Shown here: piece by piece, positions 7,962 through 17,003 of the stretch | Layout of the letters: every line of letters begins with the position of its first letter | Numbering within the stretch: position 1 is the stretch's first letter | Assembly (NCBI RefSeq): GCF_000145235.1 | Contig: NC_014391.1 | Location: 6,744,501-6,808,500, forward strand | Direction of reading: 5' to 3' | From: Micromonospora aurantiaca ATCC 27029 | Lineage (GTDB): Bacteria; Actinomycetota; Actinomycetes; Mycobacteriales; Micromonosporaceae | DNA: 64,000 bases | The notes under the pieces: generated by a model | The model's database searches: none | The model's input: the letters and a program-made list of their open reading frames with translations, nothing else | What the model was told of the DNA's origin: nothing | Position numbers and translations under genes: made by a program

Positions 7962-9068
7962 TCAGAGCCATCCGTTACGGCGGAACAGCCGGTACAACAG
8001 CAGGCAGGACGAGACGATGACAGCAAGGACGACGTAGTAGCCGTACTGCGTGCGCAGCTCCGGCATGTTCTCGAAGTTCATACCGTAGATCCCGGCGACC
8101 GCGGTCGGCACCAGCCCGATCGCCGCCCACGCCGAGATCTTGCGCATGTCCTCGTTCTGCCGGGCGGCGACCTCATTCTGCCGCAGCGCGATCTCGTTCT
8201 GCCGCACACTGATCCGGGACAGGTCAGCCTGCAGCACATCGGACAGCAGCCGGTCAGCGGCCTCCACCGCATCGGCCGCCCGCTGCACATGGTCGTGCAC
8301 GTCGCGGAAGTACGGGGTCAGCTGTCGCGGTACTTGCGGCACGGCACCGGCGGCGAGCCGCTGCAGTGGCGAGATCAGCGGCGCGACCGCCCGGCGCAGT
8401 TCGGCCATGTACTGCTTGAGCTGATAGACGCATTCGGCGTGATCGCCGTCGTCGCGGCCGAAGACCCGCTGCTCCACCTCGTCGATCTCCATCCCCAAGG
8501 CTTGCAGCACGGTCTGGTACTCGTCGACGACCAGATCCACCAGCCGGTGCAGCACCCCAGCCGGGCCGAAATCGGCCAGCGCCGCCCCATTCTGGTCGAG
8601 TTCCCGGCGGACCAGCTCGACCGCGCCGCTGTCCCCGTGCTGCACCGTCACCACATATCCCGCCCCGACGAACACGGAAATCTCGCTGGACTCTAGGTCC
8701 TTGCCGTCGCCGAGATAGCGCACCGGCTTGATCACGGCGAACACCTGCTCGTCGTAGGTCTCCAGCTTCGGCCGCTGATGCGCCTGCACCGCATCCTCAA
8801 CAGCGAGCTCCGGAAGCCGCAGCTGCCCGCCGACCGCGGCCATCTGCCCGGCCCCCGGCTCGTGCAGACTGACCCACACGAACCCCTCGTCGGCCGACAC
8901 CGCGGAGCCCAGCTGTGACAGCGCCACCGTGCCGGCACGCCGCCGCCCATGCTCATACACAGAGCAATCGACCACCCCAGAGACCCCAGCCGCATCATCC
9001 GGCCGCACCGGCAGCAACGGCGCATGCTGCGGGTCATCCACGCCGGCCGACCGTGCCGCATCCGTCAT
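7962..9068 (-). CDS. corA: CorA-family Mg2+/divalent cation transporter
   Basis: About 368 residues (387 if the upstream ATG at 9125 is used). The large cytoplasmic N-domain leads to a long helix and two C-terminal membrane spans; the pore signature YGMNFENMPE (GMN motif) is followed by YYVVLAVIVSSCLLLYRLF. It forms a pentameric channel for Mg2+ and related ions. The long helix carries three near-identical repeats of the form RQNE with 6-residue spacing just before the first membrane span. The start at 9068 has a G-rich ribosome site (AAGGGGTG); the 9125 start has none. It lies between hsp20 copy 2 and ppk2 on the same strand. Confidence 0.9.
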   Translation of the reverse strand: MTDAARSAGVDDPQHAPLLPVRPDDAAGVSGVVDCSVYEHGRRRAGTVALSQLGSAVSADEGFVWVSLHEPGAGQMAAVGGQLRLPELAVEDAVQAHQRPKLETYDEQVFAVIKPVRYLGDGKDLESSEISVFVGAGYVVTVQHGDSGAVELVRRELDQNGAALADFGPAGVLHRLVDLVVDEYQTVLQALGMEIDEVEQRVFGRDDGDHAECVYQLKQYMAELRRAVAPLISPLQRLAAGAVPQVPRQLTPYFRDVHDHVQRAADAVEAADRLLSDVLQADLSRISVRQNEIALRQNEVAARQNEDMRKISAWAAIGLVPTAVAGIYGMNFENMPELRTQYGYYVVLAVIVSSCLLLYRLFRRNGWL

Positions 9069-9404
9069 GGCACCCACCCCTTCGTCGATCGTCGCCGTGA
9101 CCGCGAGTCCTTCATGCCCACTCATCTACCCGTCAGTACGAGACGACCACATGACCCCGGGACAGACCGCCGGTCCGCAGCGTCGGCATGCTGCCGCCCC
9201 GCTCCCGCTGGCTGAACACGGTAAAGCATGCTCGCGCGTGGCCGGGGCGTCCGCCTAGGTTCTGTCCCGCGGATCATGCGTGGCGATCATGGATGACGGT
9301 CGTTTGTTCGGGTGTGGCGCGTGGGGATCTGAGCGGCGAGGAGACCTGAGGGCTGGTCCTGTCTGCCGGGGATGTTGGTCATGGTCGAGATCCTGCTCGG
9401 GCTG

Positions 9405-10265
9405 TCACGGGGCGGCGAGTAGCTTGGCGCGTTCGGCGGTGACGTCGAAGTCGGGTTCGGGGTACTGCGGGTCGATGTCGGCGAAGGTGTGGCGCAGCAG
9501 GGTGGCGACGGCCCAGTTGCGGTACCACTTGCGGTCGGCGGGCACGACGTACCACGGTGCGGCGCTGCTGCTGCATCGGGTGAGCGCGTCCTGGTAGGCC
9601 TGCTGGTAGTCGTCCCAGCGGGCGCGTTCGGCCAGGTCTCCGGGGTTGTACTTCCAGTGTTTGGTCGGGTCGTCCAGGCGGGCGAGCAGTCGCTTCTTCT
9701 GCTCGTCCTTGGAGATGTGCAGCATGACCTTGACCATGGTCAGCCCGTCGGCGGCCTCCTCGGACTCGAACTGGTTGATCAGGTCGTAGCGCTGCGACCA
9801 CACGTCCTTGTCGACGAGGTCGTGCACGCGCACGATGAGCACGTCCTCGTAGTGCGAGCGGTTGAAGATGCCCACGTAGCCGGGTGCGGGCAGCGCTCGG
9901 TGGATGCGCCACAGGAAGTCGTGGCGGCGTTCCTCCTCGGTCGGCGGGCCGAAGCTGACCGCTTTCATCCCGGCGGGGCTCATGCCTTGGGTGACGTTGC
10001 GGACGGTGCCGTCCTTGCCACCGCAGTCCATGGCCTGCAGCACCAGCAGCACCCGCTTGGTGGTGGCTCCTGCCTTGGCGGCGGCGAACAGCTTCTCCTG
10101 ATAGTCCGCCAGCTGCTGTGAGATGGCGGCCACTTCGGTTCTCGACCACCGTTTGGGGTCGCCGCCCCCGGCAGAGGTGTCGGGCAGGCCGGGGGTGCTC
10201 CGTGGGTCGATATCGGCCAGCGCAGACTCGGGTCGCACCCTCAACAGTTCTCGCACGTCAGGCAT
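9405..10265 (-). CDS. ppk2: Polyphosphate kinase 2 family protein
   Basis: A 286-residue PPK2-type kinase. Seen: the Walker A-like motif MDCGGKDGT, the lid region, FNRSHYEDVLIVRVHDLVD (PPK2 signature with the catalytic Asp), and TMVKVMLHISKDEQKKRLLARL. These enzymes use polyphosphate to phosphorylate nucleotides, or run the reverse reaction; the class and preferred nucleotide cannot be read here. The ATG at 10265 has a TGGAG site 6 nt upstream. Polyphosphate acts as a chemical chaperone, which fits the surrounding chaperone genes. It is alone on the minus strand between intergenic gaps of about 340 and 360 bp. Confidence 0.92.
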   Translation of the reverse strand: MPDVRELLRVRPESALADIDPRSTPGLPDTSAGGGDPKRWSRTEVAAISQQLADYQEKLFAAAKAGATTKRVLLVLQAMDCGGKDGTVRNVTQGMSPAGMKAVSFGPPTEEERRHDFLWRIHRALPAPGYVGIFNRSHYEDVLIVRVHDLVDKDVWSQRYDLINQFESEEAADGLTMVKVMLHISKDEQKKRLLARLDDPTKHWKYNPGDLAERARWDDYQQAYQDALTRCSSSAAPWYVVPADRKWYRNWAVATLLRHTFADIDPQYPEPDFDVTAERAKLLAAP

Positions 10266-10628
10266 AGTCAACTCCATGGCGGTCAGACGTTGAACCCGTC
10301 ATTACCCCGATGAGCAGACGGGAGTGTTCGCAGTGGGTGCCGTGCGCAACGGCTCGATTAAACGCGTCGCATCCGCGGTCGGTGAAGGTAGGGATGGCGC
10401 TCCGTCTGGTACACGAGTACCTGGCGCGTACCGGGCACCCGAGCGGGTCAGCGACGTCGCCCAGGGTGCGCTGAGGGAGCGGCCCGCGGGCCCGGCGGTC
10501 GCCGGGGACGCTTATGAAGTCTTGAGGTCGGCCTCCGGGCGTGCACCAGGCACGCGACTCGTCACGACGCGGGCATGCACGACGCACGGCCGGAAACGAT
10601 GTCGACGCGGCGCGGGCGTGGCGGACGG
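10266..10628. other. Intergenic gap, 363 bp, no gene seen
   Basis: This lies between the ppk2 start and the htpX stop, both on the minus strand. Six-frame reading gives only Arg/Ala-rich, family-less open frames. It must hold the ppk2 promoter and probably the htpX terminator, but I see no convincing -10/-35 pair or stem with a T run. Confidence 0.5.
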
Positions 10629-11510
10629 TTATCGGTGGGTCGGCCGGTGCGCCGCCATCTCTTCGAGCCGGGCGATGCGTTCGGGCATGGGCGGGTGGGT
10701 GGAGAACAGTGCCGCCAGTCCTTCGCCGCGCAGCGGGTTGGCGATCATGAGGTGCGCGGTGCTGGTGAGTTGGCTGTCTGCGGGAAGGGGCAGCATCTGT
10801 GTTCCGGCGTGGATCTTGCGCAGAGCGCTGGCCAGGGCGAGGGGGTCGTCGGTGAGGGTGGCACCGTCGGCGTCGGCGGCGAATTCACGGCTGCGGCTGA
10901 TCGCCAGCTGGATCAGTGTGGCCGAGAGGGGGCCGAGGATGAGCATGAGCAGTGCGGCCAGCATGCCGTGGCCGTTGTCCTCGCCGTCGTCGGACGGGGC
11001 GGTGACCGGCAGGAACCAGGCCAGATCGGCGAGCATCGTCAGGATCCCGGCCAGGGCCGCGGCGACGCTGGAGATCAAGATGTCGCGGTTGTAGACGTGG
11101 GCCAGTTCGTGACCGAGCACCGCCCGTAGCTCGCGCGGGGTCAGCAGCTGCGTGATGCCGTGGGTGACGCAGACCGCGGCGCGGCGCGGGTTGCGGCCGG
11201 TGGCGAACGCATTCGGTTGCCCGGTGAAGCTGATGTACAGCCTGGGCATCGGCTGGCCGGCTCGTGCGGCGAGTTCGGCGACCATCTCGTACAGCTGCGG
11301 CGCCTCCGCCTGGCTCAGCGGCTGCGCCCGCATCGCCCGCAAGGCGATCTTGTCGGAGTAGAAGTAGGCGCCGGCGTTCATGGCCAGCGACACCACTGCG
11401 GCGATGACCAGGCCGGTGCTGCCGCCCAGCCACCGCCCGACCAATAGGATCATGGCGGTCAGCAGGCCGAGTAGGGCTGCGGTCTTCACGCCGTTGGCGA
11501 AGCGGCGCAT
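10629..11510 (-). CDS. htpX: HtpX-type membrane zinc metalloprotease
   Basis: A 293-residue M48 peptidase. Two N-terminal spans (AALLGLLTAMILLVGRWL and VIAAVVSLAMNAGAYFY) precede the catalytic HELAHVYNRD motif near residue 133; the downstream SREFAADADGA supplies the third zinc ligand, and two further hydrophobic segments lie between them. HtpX degrades misfolded membrane proteins alongside FtsH and is a heat/envelope stress gene in many bacteria. Length is normal. It fits the proteostasis theme of the cluster. The start at 11510 is MRRFANGVKTAALLG, typical of the family. Confidence 0.93.
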   Translation of the reverse strand: MRRFANGVKTAALLGLLTAMILLVGRWLGGSTGLVIAAVVSLAMNAGAYFYSDKIALRAMRAQPLSQAEAPQLYEMVAELAARAGQPMPRLYISFTGQPNAFATGRNPRRAAVCVTHGITQLLTPRELRAVLGHELAHVYNRDILISSVAAALAGILTMLADLAWFLPVTAPSDDGEDNGHGMLAALLMLILGPLSATLIQLAISRSREFAADADGATLTDDPLALASALRKIHAGTQMLPLPADSQLTSTAHLMIANPLRGEGLAALFSTHPPMPERIARLEEMAAHRPTHR

Positions 11511-11994
11511 AACTCACCCCTTCGTAAAGCTGCTCAGCCCCCGGCCGACCGGAGACGGTGTCGGAGCACAGGTCTTCGTCCGGTTCAATTCTTCACCGTG
11601 CGTTGGTCGCATGCGTACTGATCACACGATCCAGGCGCCTCCGTGCGGCGGCGGCACACCGAGGATCACCGGCCTCAGCACGCGACGACGTCCGACGACG
11701 AAGGTACCGCTACTCGCTCGCTTGGCGGCGACGTCGGCTCGACGGTCACGCAGGTTGAGCGTCACGCGAGACGTCGTCGGGCACATCCGCCCATCGGTAC
11801 ACCCCTCCAAGCTGTTACGCCGGTGTCGGCAGCGGCAGGCTTTTCCTCGCCGCTGCCGACACCCCACGCGGGCACGTGCCCACGGGCAGGGCGTTCGACG
11901 GCTCCGCCGCGGCGCACCCCAACCCCATGCCGGAGGCGCGGCTACCAGCCCGGGCGTCCTTGACCCGTCGCCCTACGCGGTAGGTCAGCCAGGT
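11511..11994. other. Intergenic gap, 484 bp, with one strong hairpin
   Basis: No protein-like frame. It contains the long perfect hairpin listed separately. It should carry the htpX promoter and the end of the DUF1269 transcript. Nothing else recognised. Confidence 0.5.
11822..11863. terminator. Perfect 15-bp hairpin, probable terminator without T run
   Basis: GGTGTCGGCAGCGGC (11822-11836) pairs perfectly with GCCGCTGCCGACACC (11849-11863) over a 12-nt loop. It lies about 130 nt past the DUF1269 stop on the minus strand. There is no adjacent T run, a form often seen in actinobacteria. A protein-binding site is an alternative. Confidence 0.5.
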
Positions 11995-12538
11995 TCACTG
12001 TCCGGCTGCGGCCGGTGAACCGACGGGGTGGTTCCGCTGCAACTGCTCGATGAGCTCGCGTTCGGAGTCGCGGCTCAGGTTGGTCTGGATGACGGTCGGG
12101 TTGTACGGGCGGATGGCCTCGATCACCCGGTCCACGGTGGCGTTGCGGGCGAGGAAGAAGACCGCTGCCTTGCCGGGCTGCAGCGTCTGGCCGACTTCCT
12201 TGATGAGGTCGTCGCGGATGCCGATGTCGGTCAGCGCCCCGGTCACCGCTCCGGTGCTCGCGCCGACGCCCGCGCCGACGATGGCGCCCGCTAACGGATT
12301 CAGGAAGAGCAGCCCGATGAGGGTGCCCCAGAGCGCGCCGCTGGTCGCGCCGTAGCCGGCTCCGGCAGCGGTCACGTTCACCGACTGGTGCAGCTTGACC
12401 TTGCCGTCCGGGGTGCGCTCGACCCAGGCTGCGTCGGCCAGCTCCAGCAGTTCCTGCCGGCTCAGTTCACCGGCCAGGTCGAACACCTTCTCCGCGGTTT
12501 CCCGGGCTGTCCACCCCGAACACCAGCAACTGCGCCAT
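11995..12538 (-). pseudogene. DUF1269 membrane protein, frameshifted near its start
   Basis: The gene begins at the ATG at 12538 behind a good GGGAGGT site with MAQLLVFGVDSPG, the usual DUF1269 N-terminus. After about 13 codons the frame shifts: a run of CCCGGG at 12501-12506 holds one base too many, and the protein continues in the other frame as TAEKVFDLAGELSRQELLEL to the normal end at 11995. The remaining body has a Gly/Ala-rich membrane hairpin (residues about 65-105) and a C-terminal domain (IRDDLIKEVGQTLQPGKAAVF). These are stress-associated membrane proteins of unknown action. The break is either a sequencing/assembly slip or a real mutation; if real, translation might restart at an internal codon. 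Confidence 0.8.
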
Positions 12539-12788
12539 CTGTCGTACCTCCCTGTGAAAAGTCCTCGGTTGGCAACGGCGTGCGGTCAGCTGGCTACCCG
12601 CACTCATCGATGCGAAACGCCGGTATCGGTCTTCGACGGGACCGGGCCGGCCAGGGCCGTCGTCAGGACAGGCAGCTGATGGCGACGGCCGGGCGCCATC
12701 AAGGTCCGGCACTTCATGTCCGCGGCGGGCGTCGCTTGTGCCTCGCAGCGGATCGGTTGACCAGCCGTCATCGGGGTACACGGCAAGC

Positions 12789-13064
12789 GTGGACGTACAT
12801 GAGACGCCGCTGCCCGGACTGGGTAGCCGCTTCGATGTCTGCTTGGACGGCGGCCGTCAGCTGGGTGTGGTGATGCACCGTGACGGTGTGGCCGAGCTGG
12901 TGCTCTACCACGCCGAGGATCCCGACACCGTGTGTGACAGCGTGACGCTGCAGCCTGACGAGCGGGTGGTCGTCGGTGAGCTGTTGGCGCTGCCACCGGA
13001 GGAGATCCGGTCCGGGGCACGAACCCATCAGCGGAGGTGGCGGTTGATGGAGGACCGGCCATAG
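12789..13064 (+). CDS. Cation:proton antiporter regulatory subunit (KhtT/TrkA-C-like), short
   Basis: A 91-residue protein from a GTG start: VDVHETPLPGLGSRFDV, then GRQLGVVMHRDGVAELVLYH. This is the N-domain of the regulatory partner of actinobacterial CPA2 antiporters, normally about 160 residues with a TrkA-C nucleotide/ion-sensing domain. Here the C-terminal domain is missing and the last 20 residues (SGARTHQRRWRLMEDRP) look unlike the family. It ends 8 nt before the antiporter start. Truncation or another frameshift is possible, since both neighbours are frameshifted. Confidence 0.6.
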   Translation: MDVHETPLPGLGSRFDVCLDGGRQLGVVMHRDGVAELVLYHAEDPDTVCDSVTLQPDERVVVGELLALPPEEIRSGARTHQRRWRLMEDRP

Positions 13065-13072
13065 ACGCCGCC

Positions 13073-14300
13073 GTGCACCTCGCCGCTGCTGGCGCCGGTG
13101 GCACGGCGCAGCTGTTGCTCGATCTCGGGGCGGTGGTTCTTCGGTCTCGGCGTGCTCGGATGGGCGGCGCACCGGCTGCAGCTGTCACCGGTCCCGCTGT
13201 ATCTGCTGGCCGGGCTGGCGTTCGGACCGCACGGCGTGGTGTCGGTGCTCGACGGCGAGCAGGGTCGGCAGTTCGTGGCCATGGGCGCCGAACTGGGCGC
13301 TGTGCTGCTGCTGCTTGCCCTGGGCCTGGAGTACGGCGCGGACGAACTCGTCGCCGGGCTGCGCCATCACGCGCCCGCCGGGCTGGTCGATGTGCTGCTC
13401 AACGCTCTGCCAGGTGCCGCGCTGGCCTTGCTGCTGGGATGGGGACCGGTTGCCGCGGTGGCACTGGCCGGGATCACCTACGTGTCGTCGTCCGGGATCG
13501 TGGCGAAGATGCTGTCCGACCTGGGGCACATGGGCAACCGGGAGACCCCGGCGATCATATCGGTGCTGGTCTTCGAGGACGTCATGATGGCCGGCTACCT
13601 TCCCGCGCTCACCGCGCTGCTGTCCGGGCTGGGCGTGCTCGCGGCGACCGCGAGCCTGGCCGCCGCGTTGGCGGCGGTGGTGGTGGTGTTCGCCGTGGCG
13701 ATACGGCTGCCCGGTGCCGTCGCCCGGCTGGTGTTCGCCCCTAACGACGAGGTGCTGTTGCTGCGCGTGCTTGGCCTGGCCCTGTTGGTGGGCGGCCTCG
13801 CTACCCAGCTCAACGTTTCGGCCACCGTCGGGGCCTTCTTGGTCGGGGTCAGCCTGTCCGGACCGGTCGCGCACCAGGCAAGCGACCTGCTGCGGCCGCT
13901 GCGCGACCTGTTCGCCGCGGTCTTCTTCGTCTTCTTCGGCCTGCAGACCGACCCTCGAGTGATCCCCACGGTGCTCCAGCTGGCCGTAGCGTTGGCGCTG
14001 GTCACAGCAGCCACCAAGATCGCCACCGGCTGGTGGGCCGCTGGGCACGCCGGTATTGGCCGTACCGGCCGGCTGCGCGCCGGCGTGGCCCTGATCCCCC
14101 GCGGCGAGTTCTCCATCGTGATCGCCGGCCTGGTCACCACCGCCGCAGCTTCCGGAGCGGTGGCATTGGACGCCCGGTTCGCTCCGCTGGCGGCAACCTA
14201 CGTGCTGATCCTCGCCGTCGCCGGACCCCTCGCCGCCCGCATCCTCCACACCTGGCAGGGCCCACGCGAGGCACGACGCACACAATCAACGGCCGGATGA
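13073..14300 (+). pseudogene. CPA2-family cation:proton antiporter (KefB-like), frameshifted
   Basis: The natural N-terminus reads from the GTG at 13073 (VHLAAAGAGG, LLLDLGAVVL). One extra T near 13137-13142 moves the reading into the frame FFGLGVLGWAAHRLQLSPVP, which then stays open to 14300 through about 12 hydrophobic spans (e.g. PLYLLAGLAFGPHG, ITYVSSSGIVAKMLSDLG, AFLVGVSLSGPVA, GVALIPRGEFSIVIAG). The motifs are those of CPA2 Na+/K+:H+ exchangers with a separate regulatory subunit, encoded just upstream. A KefB-type antiporter is also a standard part of proteobacterial heat-resistance islands. Whether the break is biological or a sequencing slip cannot be told here. Confidence 0.8.
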
Positions 14301-14354
14301 CGCTCCACTGCGGCGGTCGTGTGTGGTCAGTACCGTGGTGAGGCCTGCGCCAGG

Positions 14355-15522
14355 TTACGAGGTGGGCTGAGCGAGGGCTACGGGAAGTCGTGAGCCGGCG
14401 TGCAGGTCGGCAGGCGGTGGTGCGGCGGTCGGCAGGGCGAGGATGAAGGTGGCGCCGCGCGGCTGGTTGGGCTGGTAGTCGATGCTCAGGGCGTTGGCCT
14501 GGGCGAGTTGGCGCACGAAGTACAGGCCGAGGCCGGTGCCAGGCTTGACGGTGGCTACGCCGGTGTCGGCGCGGGCGAAGCGGTCGAACAGCCGGGGTAT
14601 GAATTCGGCCGGGACGCCTTCGCCGTGGTCGCTGATGCGGATGTGTACACGGTCGGCGCCGCCTCGCACGGTCACGTCGACCGGGGGTCTGCCGTACTTG
14701 ACGGCGTTGCCGAGCAGGTTGCCCAGCATCAGTTGCAGGTGGGCGGGGCGGCGAACCCGGTTGCCTCGTCGGGTGCGGAGACCGTGATCGGGTAGTCGCC
14801 CTCGTGGTTGAGGGCCACTACGGCTTGGCGCACTGCCTGGGACACGTCCACGCGCACCGGGCGGGCGGTGACCGCGCCGGCGTCGAGTTGGGCAAGGGTG
14901 AGGATTCCGGTGACGATGGCGTCGGCGCGATGCCCGGAGGCGTTGATGCGCTGCACGTAGCGGTGTTTGACGTCGTCGTCGGTGCTGGCCCAGTCGTCGA
15001 GCAGCATCTCGGAGGCGGAAACCATGCCGGTCAGTGGCTGTCGCACGTCGTGCGAGAGCATGGCGAGGAAGTCGACCATCTGCGTGTTGGCCTGCTGCAA
15101 CCGCTCCGCCCGGTCGGCCAGTTCCGCTTCGTTGGCCTGCCGGGCGCGCTCCAGCGCGCGGCGTTCGGTGACGTCGATGATCTGCGTGGCGAAGTGCTGC
15201 GCCTCACCGTGCTCATCGCGCAGCAGCGCGGTGGTCACCGACGCCTCCACGTCACGGCCCTCGGCATGCCGGTACCGCTTGTCCATGTCGAAGCCGTCGA
15301 TGCGCCCGGCAAGGCAGTCGCGCAGCCCCGTGACACCGACCGCGGTGTCGTCGGGGTGACTGATATCGGCGAATGCCGGCCGACCAGCTGCCCTTCGGGG
15401 TAGCCGAGCATCTGACACATCGCCGGATTGACGCGCAGGAACCGGCCGCTCGGGTCGGTCAAGGCCATGCCAATGCGGGAGTGGTCAAAGACCTTACGGA
15501 AACGCTGTTCGCTGAGCTGCAA
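14355..15522 (-). pseudogene. PAS-domain sensor histidine kinase, two frameshifts, 5' truncated
   Basis: Three reading frames together make one kinase. First, a PAS start (LSEQRFRKVFDHSRIGMALT) down to about 15380. Then, in a second frame, ADISHPDDTAVG, the PAS/PAC end, a coiled coil and the H-box FLAMLSHDVRQPLTGM (dimerisation and phospho-accepting His), down to about 14745. Then, in a third frame, the ATPase part with N-box LGNLLGNAVKYG, G1 DHGEGVP and G2 GTGLGLYFV. Single-base slips at about 15376-15382 and 14740-14752 separate them. Upstream of 15522 there is only a TTG and then a stop, and an IS1380 fragment begins there, so the N-terminus is lost. No response regulator is adjacent. Confidence 0.85.
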
Positions 15523-15551
15523 CTCGCGCCGATTGGCTCGCGCTCGGCTAA

Positions 15552-16020
15552 CCTCGGCCCTTCAGTAAGGGCGGCCCGGTGGCGGTGGCCGGGAACGTGA
15601 AGTGCCTTCTGATCTGGAACGATGGGACTTGTCTAGGGTCCTGTTCGTCCGTTTCGGAAGGCACTTCCAGGGTGCAGAGTACCGGCACGCGTCCGAAGGT
15701 TGTGGTCACCGGTGGGGCTCGGGGTGTGGTCGGGCATGCCGGCACTCGTCTGCTCGCGGATCTGGCTGACAGGACCGGGTTGACCAGCGGTTTCGTTCAG
15801 GCGTTGGGGCTGGAGCGGGTGCGCCGGTCGGCGCATGAACCGGGCCGGGTCGCGGTCGATCTGGCCGTGTTGCTGGCCGATGGCGGTGAGGCCATCAGCG
15901 ATCTGGCGGTGTTGCGGCAGCAGCCGGGCTTGTTCGGGCCGGTGGCCTCGGACGCCACCGCGTGGCGGGTCCTCGATGGCTTCATCATGTTCGTGGATCC
16001 CACGTCCTGCATCGTCGCAG
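15552..16020 (+). mobile_element. IS1380-family insertion sequence remnant
   Basis: The left part of an IS1380-type element: an 11-bp inverted repeat leader and the first about 105 codons of the transposase. It ends abruptly near 15985-16020, after which no transposase sequence is seen. It abuts the truncated 5' end of the histidine kinase gene, so its insertion probably broke that gene before the element itself was deleted. Terminal repeats could not be defined at both ends. Confidence 0.7.
15599..15667 (+). repeat. 11-bp inverted repeat upstream of the IS1380 transposase
   Basis: GAAGTGCCTTC (15599-15609) and GAAGGCACTTC (15657-15667) are perfect inverted copies flanking the leader just before the transposase GTG at 15672. 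It can form a hairpin that may limit transposase translation or mark the element end. Confidence 0.6.
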
Positions 16021-16034
16021 CAACACCGCCATAA
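15672..16034 (+). pseudogene. IS1380 transposase, N-terminal fragment
   Basis: From the GTG at 15672 the frame reads TRPKVVVTGGARGVVGHAGT, RLLADLADRTGLT, RSAHEPGRVAVDLAVLLADG, GEAISDLAVLRQQPGLFGPV and SDATAWRVLD. This is the well-conserved N-terminal region of IS1380-family DDE transposases. Homology stops at RVLD (about 15985); the last 16 residues are unrelated and the frame ends at 16034. About 350 C-terminal residues, including most of the catalytic core, are missing, so it cannot be active. Confidence 0.8.
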
Positions 16035-16274
16035 GGCGGGCAGAACGAGGGTCGAATCACGCTTGACCGGCGGGGCGGAGCTGACGGAGCGCGAGGAGAA
16101 AGCATCGCTTGCGACCGCGTCAAACGAGTCTTGGACCAGACCAAGATGTGCACTCCCTCAGCTCTGCTGGCAGGGATGAGGGCGGCCAGTGCGGCGGGGT
16201 CACCAATGCCAGCGTGTAGCGCCCACCCGGTCATCTGGTCGGTGACCGGGCGGGCGAGGCGTGGGCTATTGGGC

Positions 16275-16664
16275 TCATCGGGCGGCGTCGGCCGCTGTTC
16301 CGGGCGCGTTGGCGAGCACCGCGGCCAGGCCGGCGGGAATCGGCATGGGTGGGGTCAGCAGTACGCGGGCGCGGCCGGTGTTGCCGACCGGGTAGCGGCC
16401 GAGCGCGGATCCGGGTCCGGCTACGGCGAGGCGGATGACCTGCCCGACCGCTCCTACGCGGTCGCGTTCGTGCAGGGCGCGGCGCAGCATGACGGCGTGG
16501 GCCACGGTGTGCGGCCACGGCCAGAGCTGGGACAGGATGTGCGCGCGTTCGGCGGCCCGTCACGCCGTCGCCGGGTCGGTCACGGTGCGGCCGGTGGTCA
16601 ACTCGGCGTCGAACGCGACGCGCACCGCGGACAGCATCCGCCGCCCGATAGCCAGTGCGGTCAT
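16275..16664 (-). pseudogene. DUF3703 protein with internal TGA stop
   Basis: Starts at the ATG at 16664 (MTALAIGRRMLSAVRVAFDA), overlapping the stop of the transporter remnant by ATGA. After DPATA the frame hits TGA at 16560-16562, where the family normally has Trp (AWRxxERAH). The same frame then continues AAERAHILSQLWPWPHTVAH, MLRRALHERDRVGAVGQVIR and GRYPVGNTGRA to the usual DUF3703 end. A single TGG to TGA change explains this. DUF3703 genes usually follow a CDF metal transporter and an ArsR regulator; the function is unknown but metal-linked by context. Restart at a downstream GTG is possible but would lose the first third. Confidence 0.75.
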
Positions 16665-16890
16665 GCCGCATTCGACGAGCAGCAGGAGCAGCCCGGTCGG
16701 CATCCGCACGCGTCATCCTCGCTGGCACCGTGTCCATCTGCGACGGCACCGGCGCGGGTGCGGGTGTCAGCGAGCGGGACGGTGAGCAGGACCGCGCAGC
16801 AGGCATCACTACGCCACGCCTCCGGCCTTCCTTGACCGCCACGGCGGCGATGACCAGGGCGGCGATGGGGTCGCTCAGGACCAGCCGCGC
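16661..16890 (-). pseudogene. Cation diffusion facilitator (CDF) transporter, C-terminal remnant
   Basis: Two frames together give the end of a CDF-type heavy-metal transporter: SDPIAALVIAAVAVKEGR (last membrane helix) in one frame and EAWRSDACC ... EDDACGCRPGCSCC in another, finishing NAA at 16661. Such Cys-rich tails and the DPxAALVIAAxAxxEGREAWRG segment are typical of actinobacterial CDF exporters paired with DUF3703. Everything N-terminal of about 16890 is gone. It is the remains of a metal-resistance operon. Confidence 0.65.
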
Positions 16891-17003
16891 AGGCTTTTCG
16901 CCCTGAACTCGCAGGACTCGTCCCCCGGCTGCCGCCACCCAACCAGGCCACCGGACGCCGACGTCTCGCCCAGCGGAGCAGCGAGGTGGTAGATGAAATT
17001 GGG

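Noticed and set aside
15797..16234. Minus-strand frame with MTGWALHAGIGDPAALAALI
   Set aside because: The short stretch looks protein-like, but the rest is antisense to the IS1380 fragment; no family or start signal.
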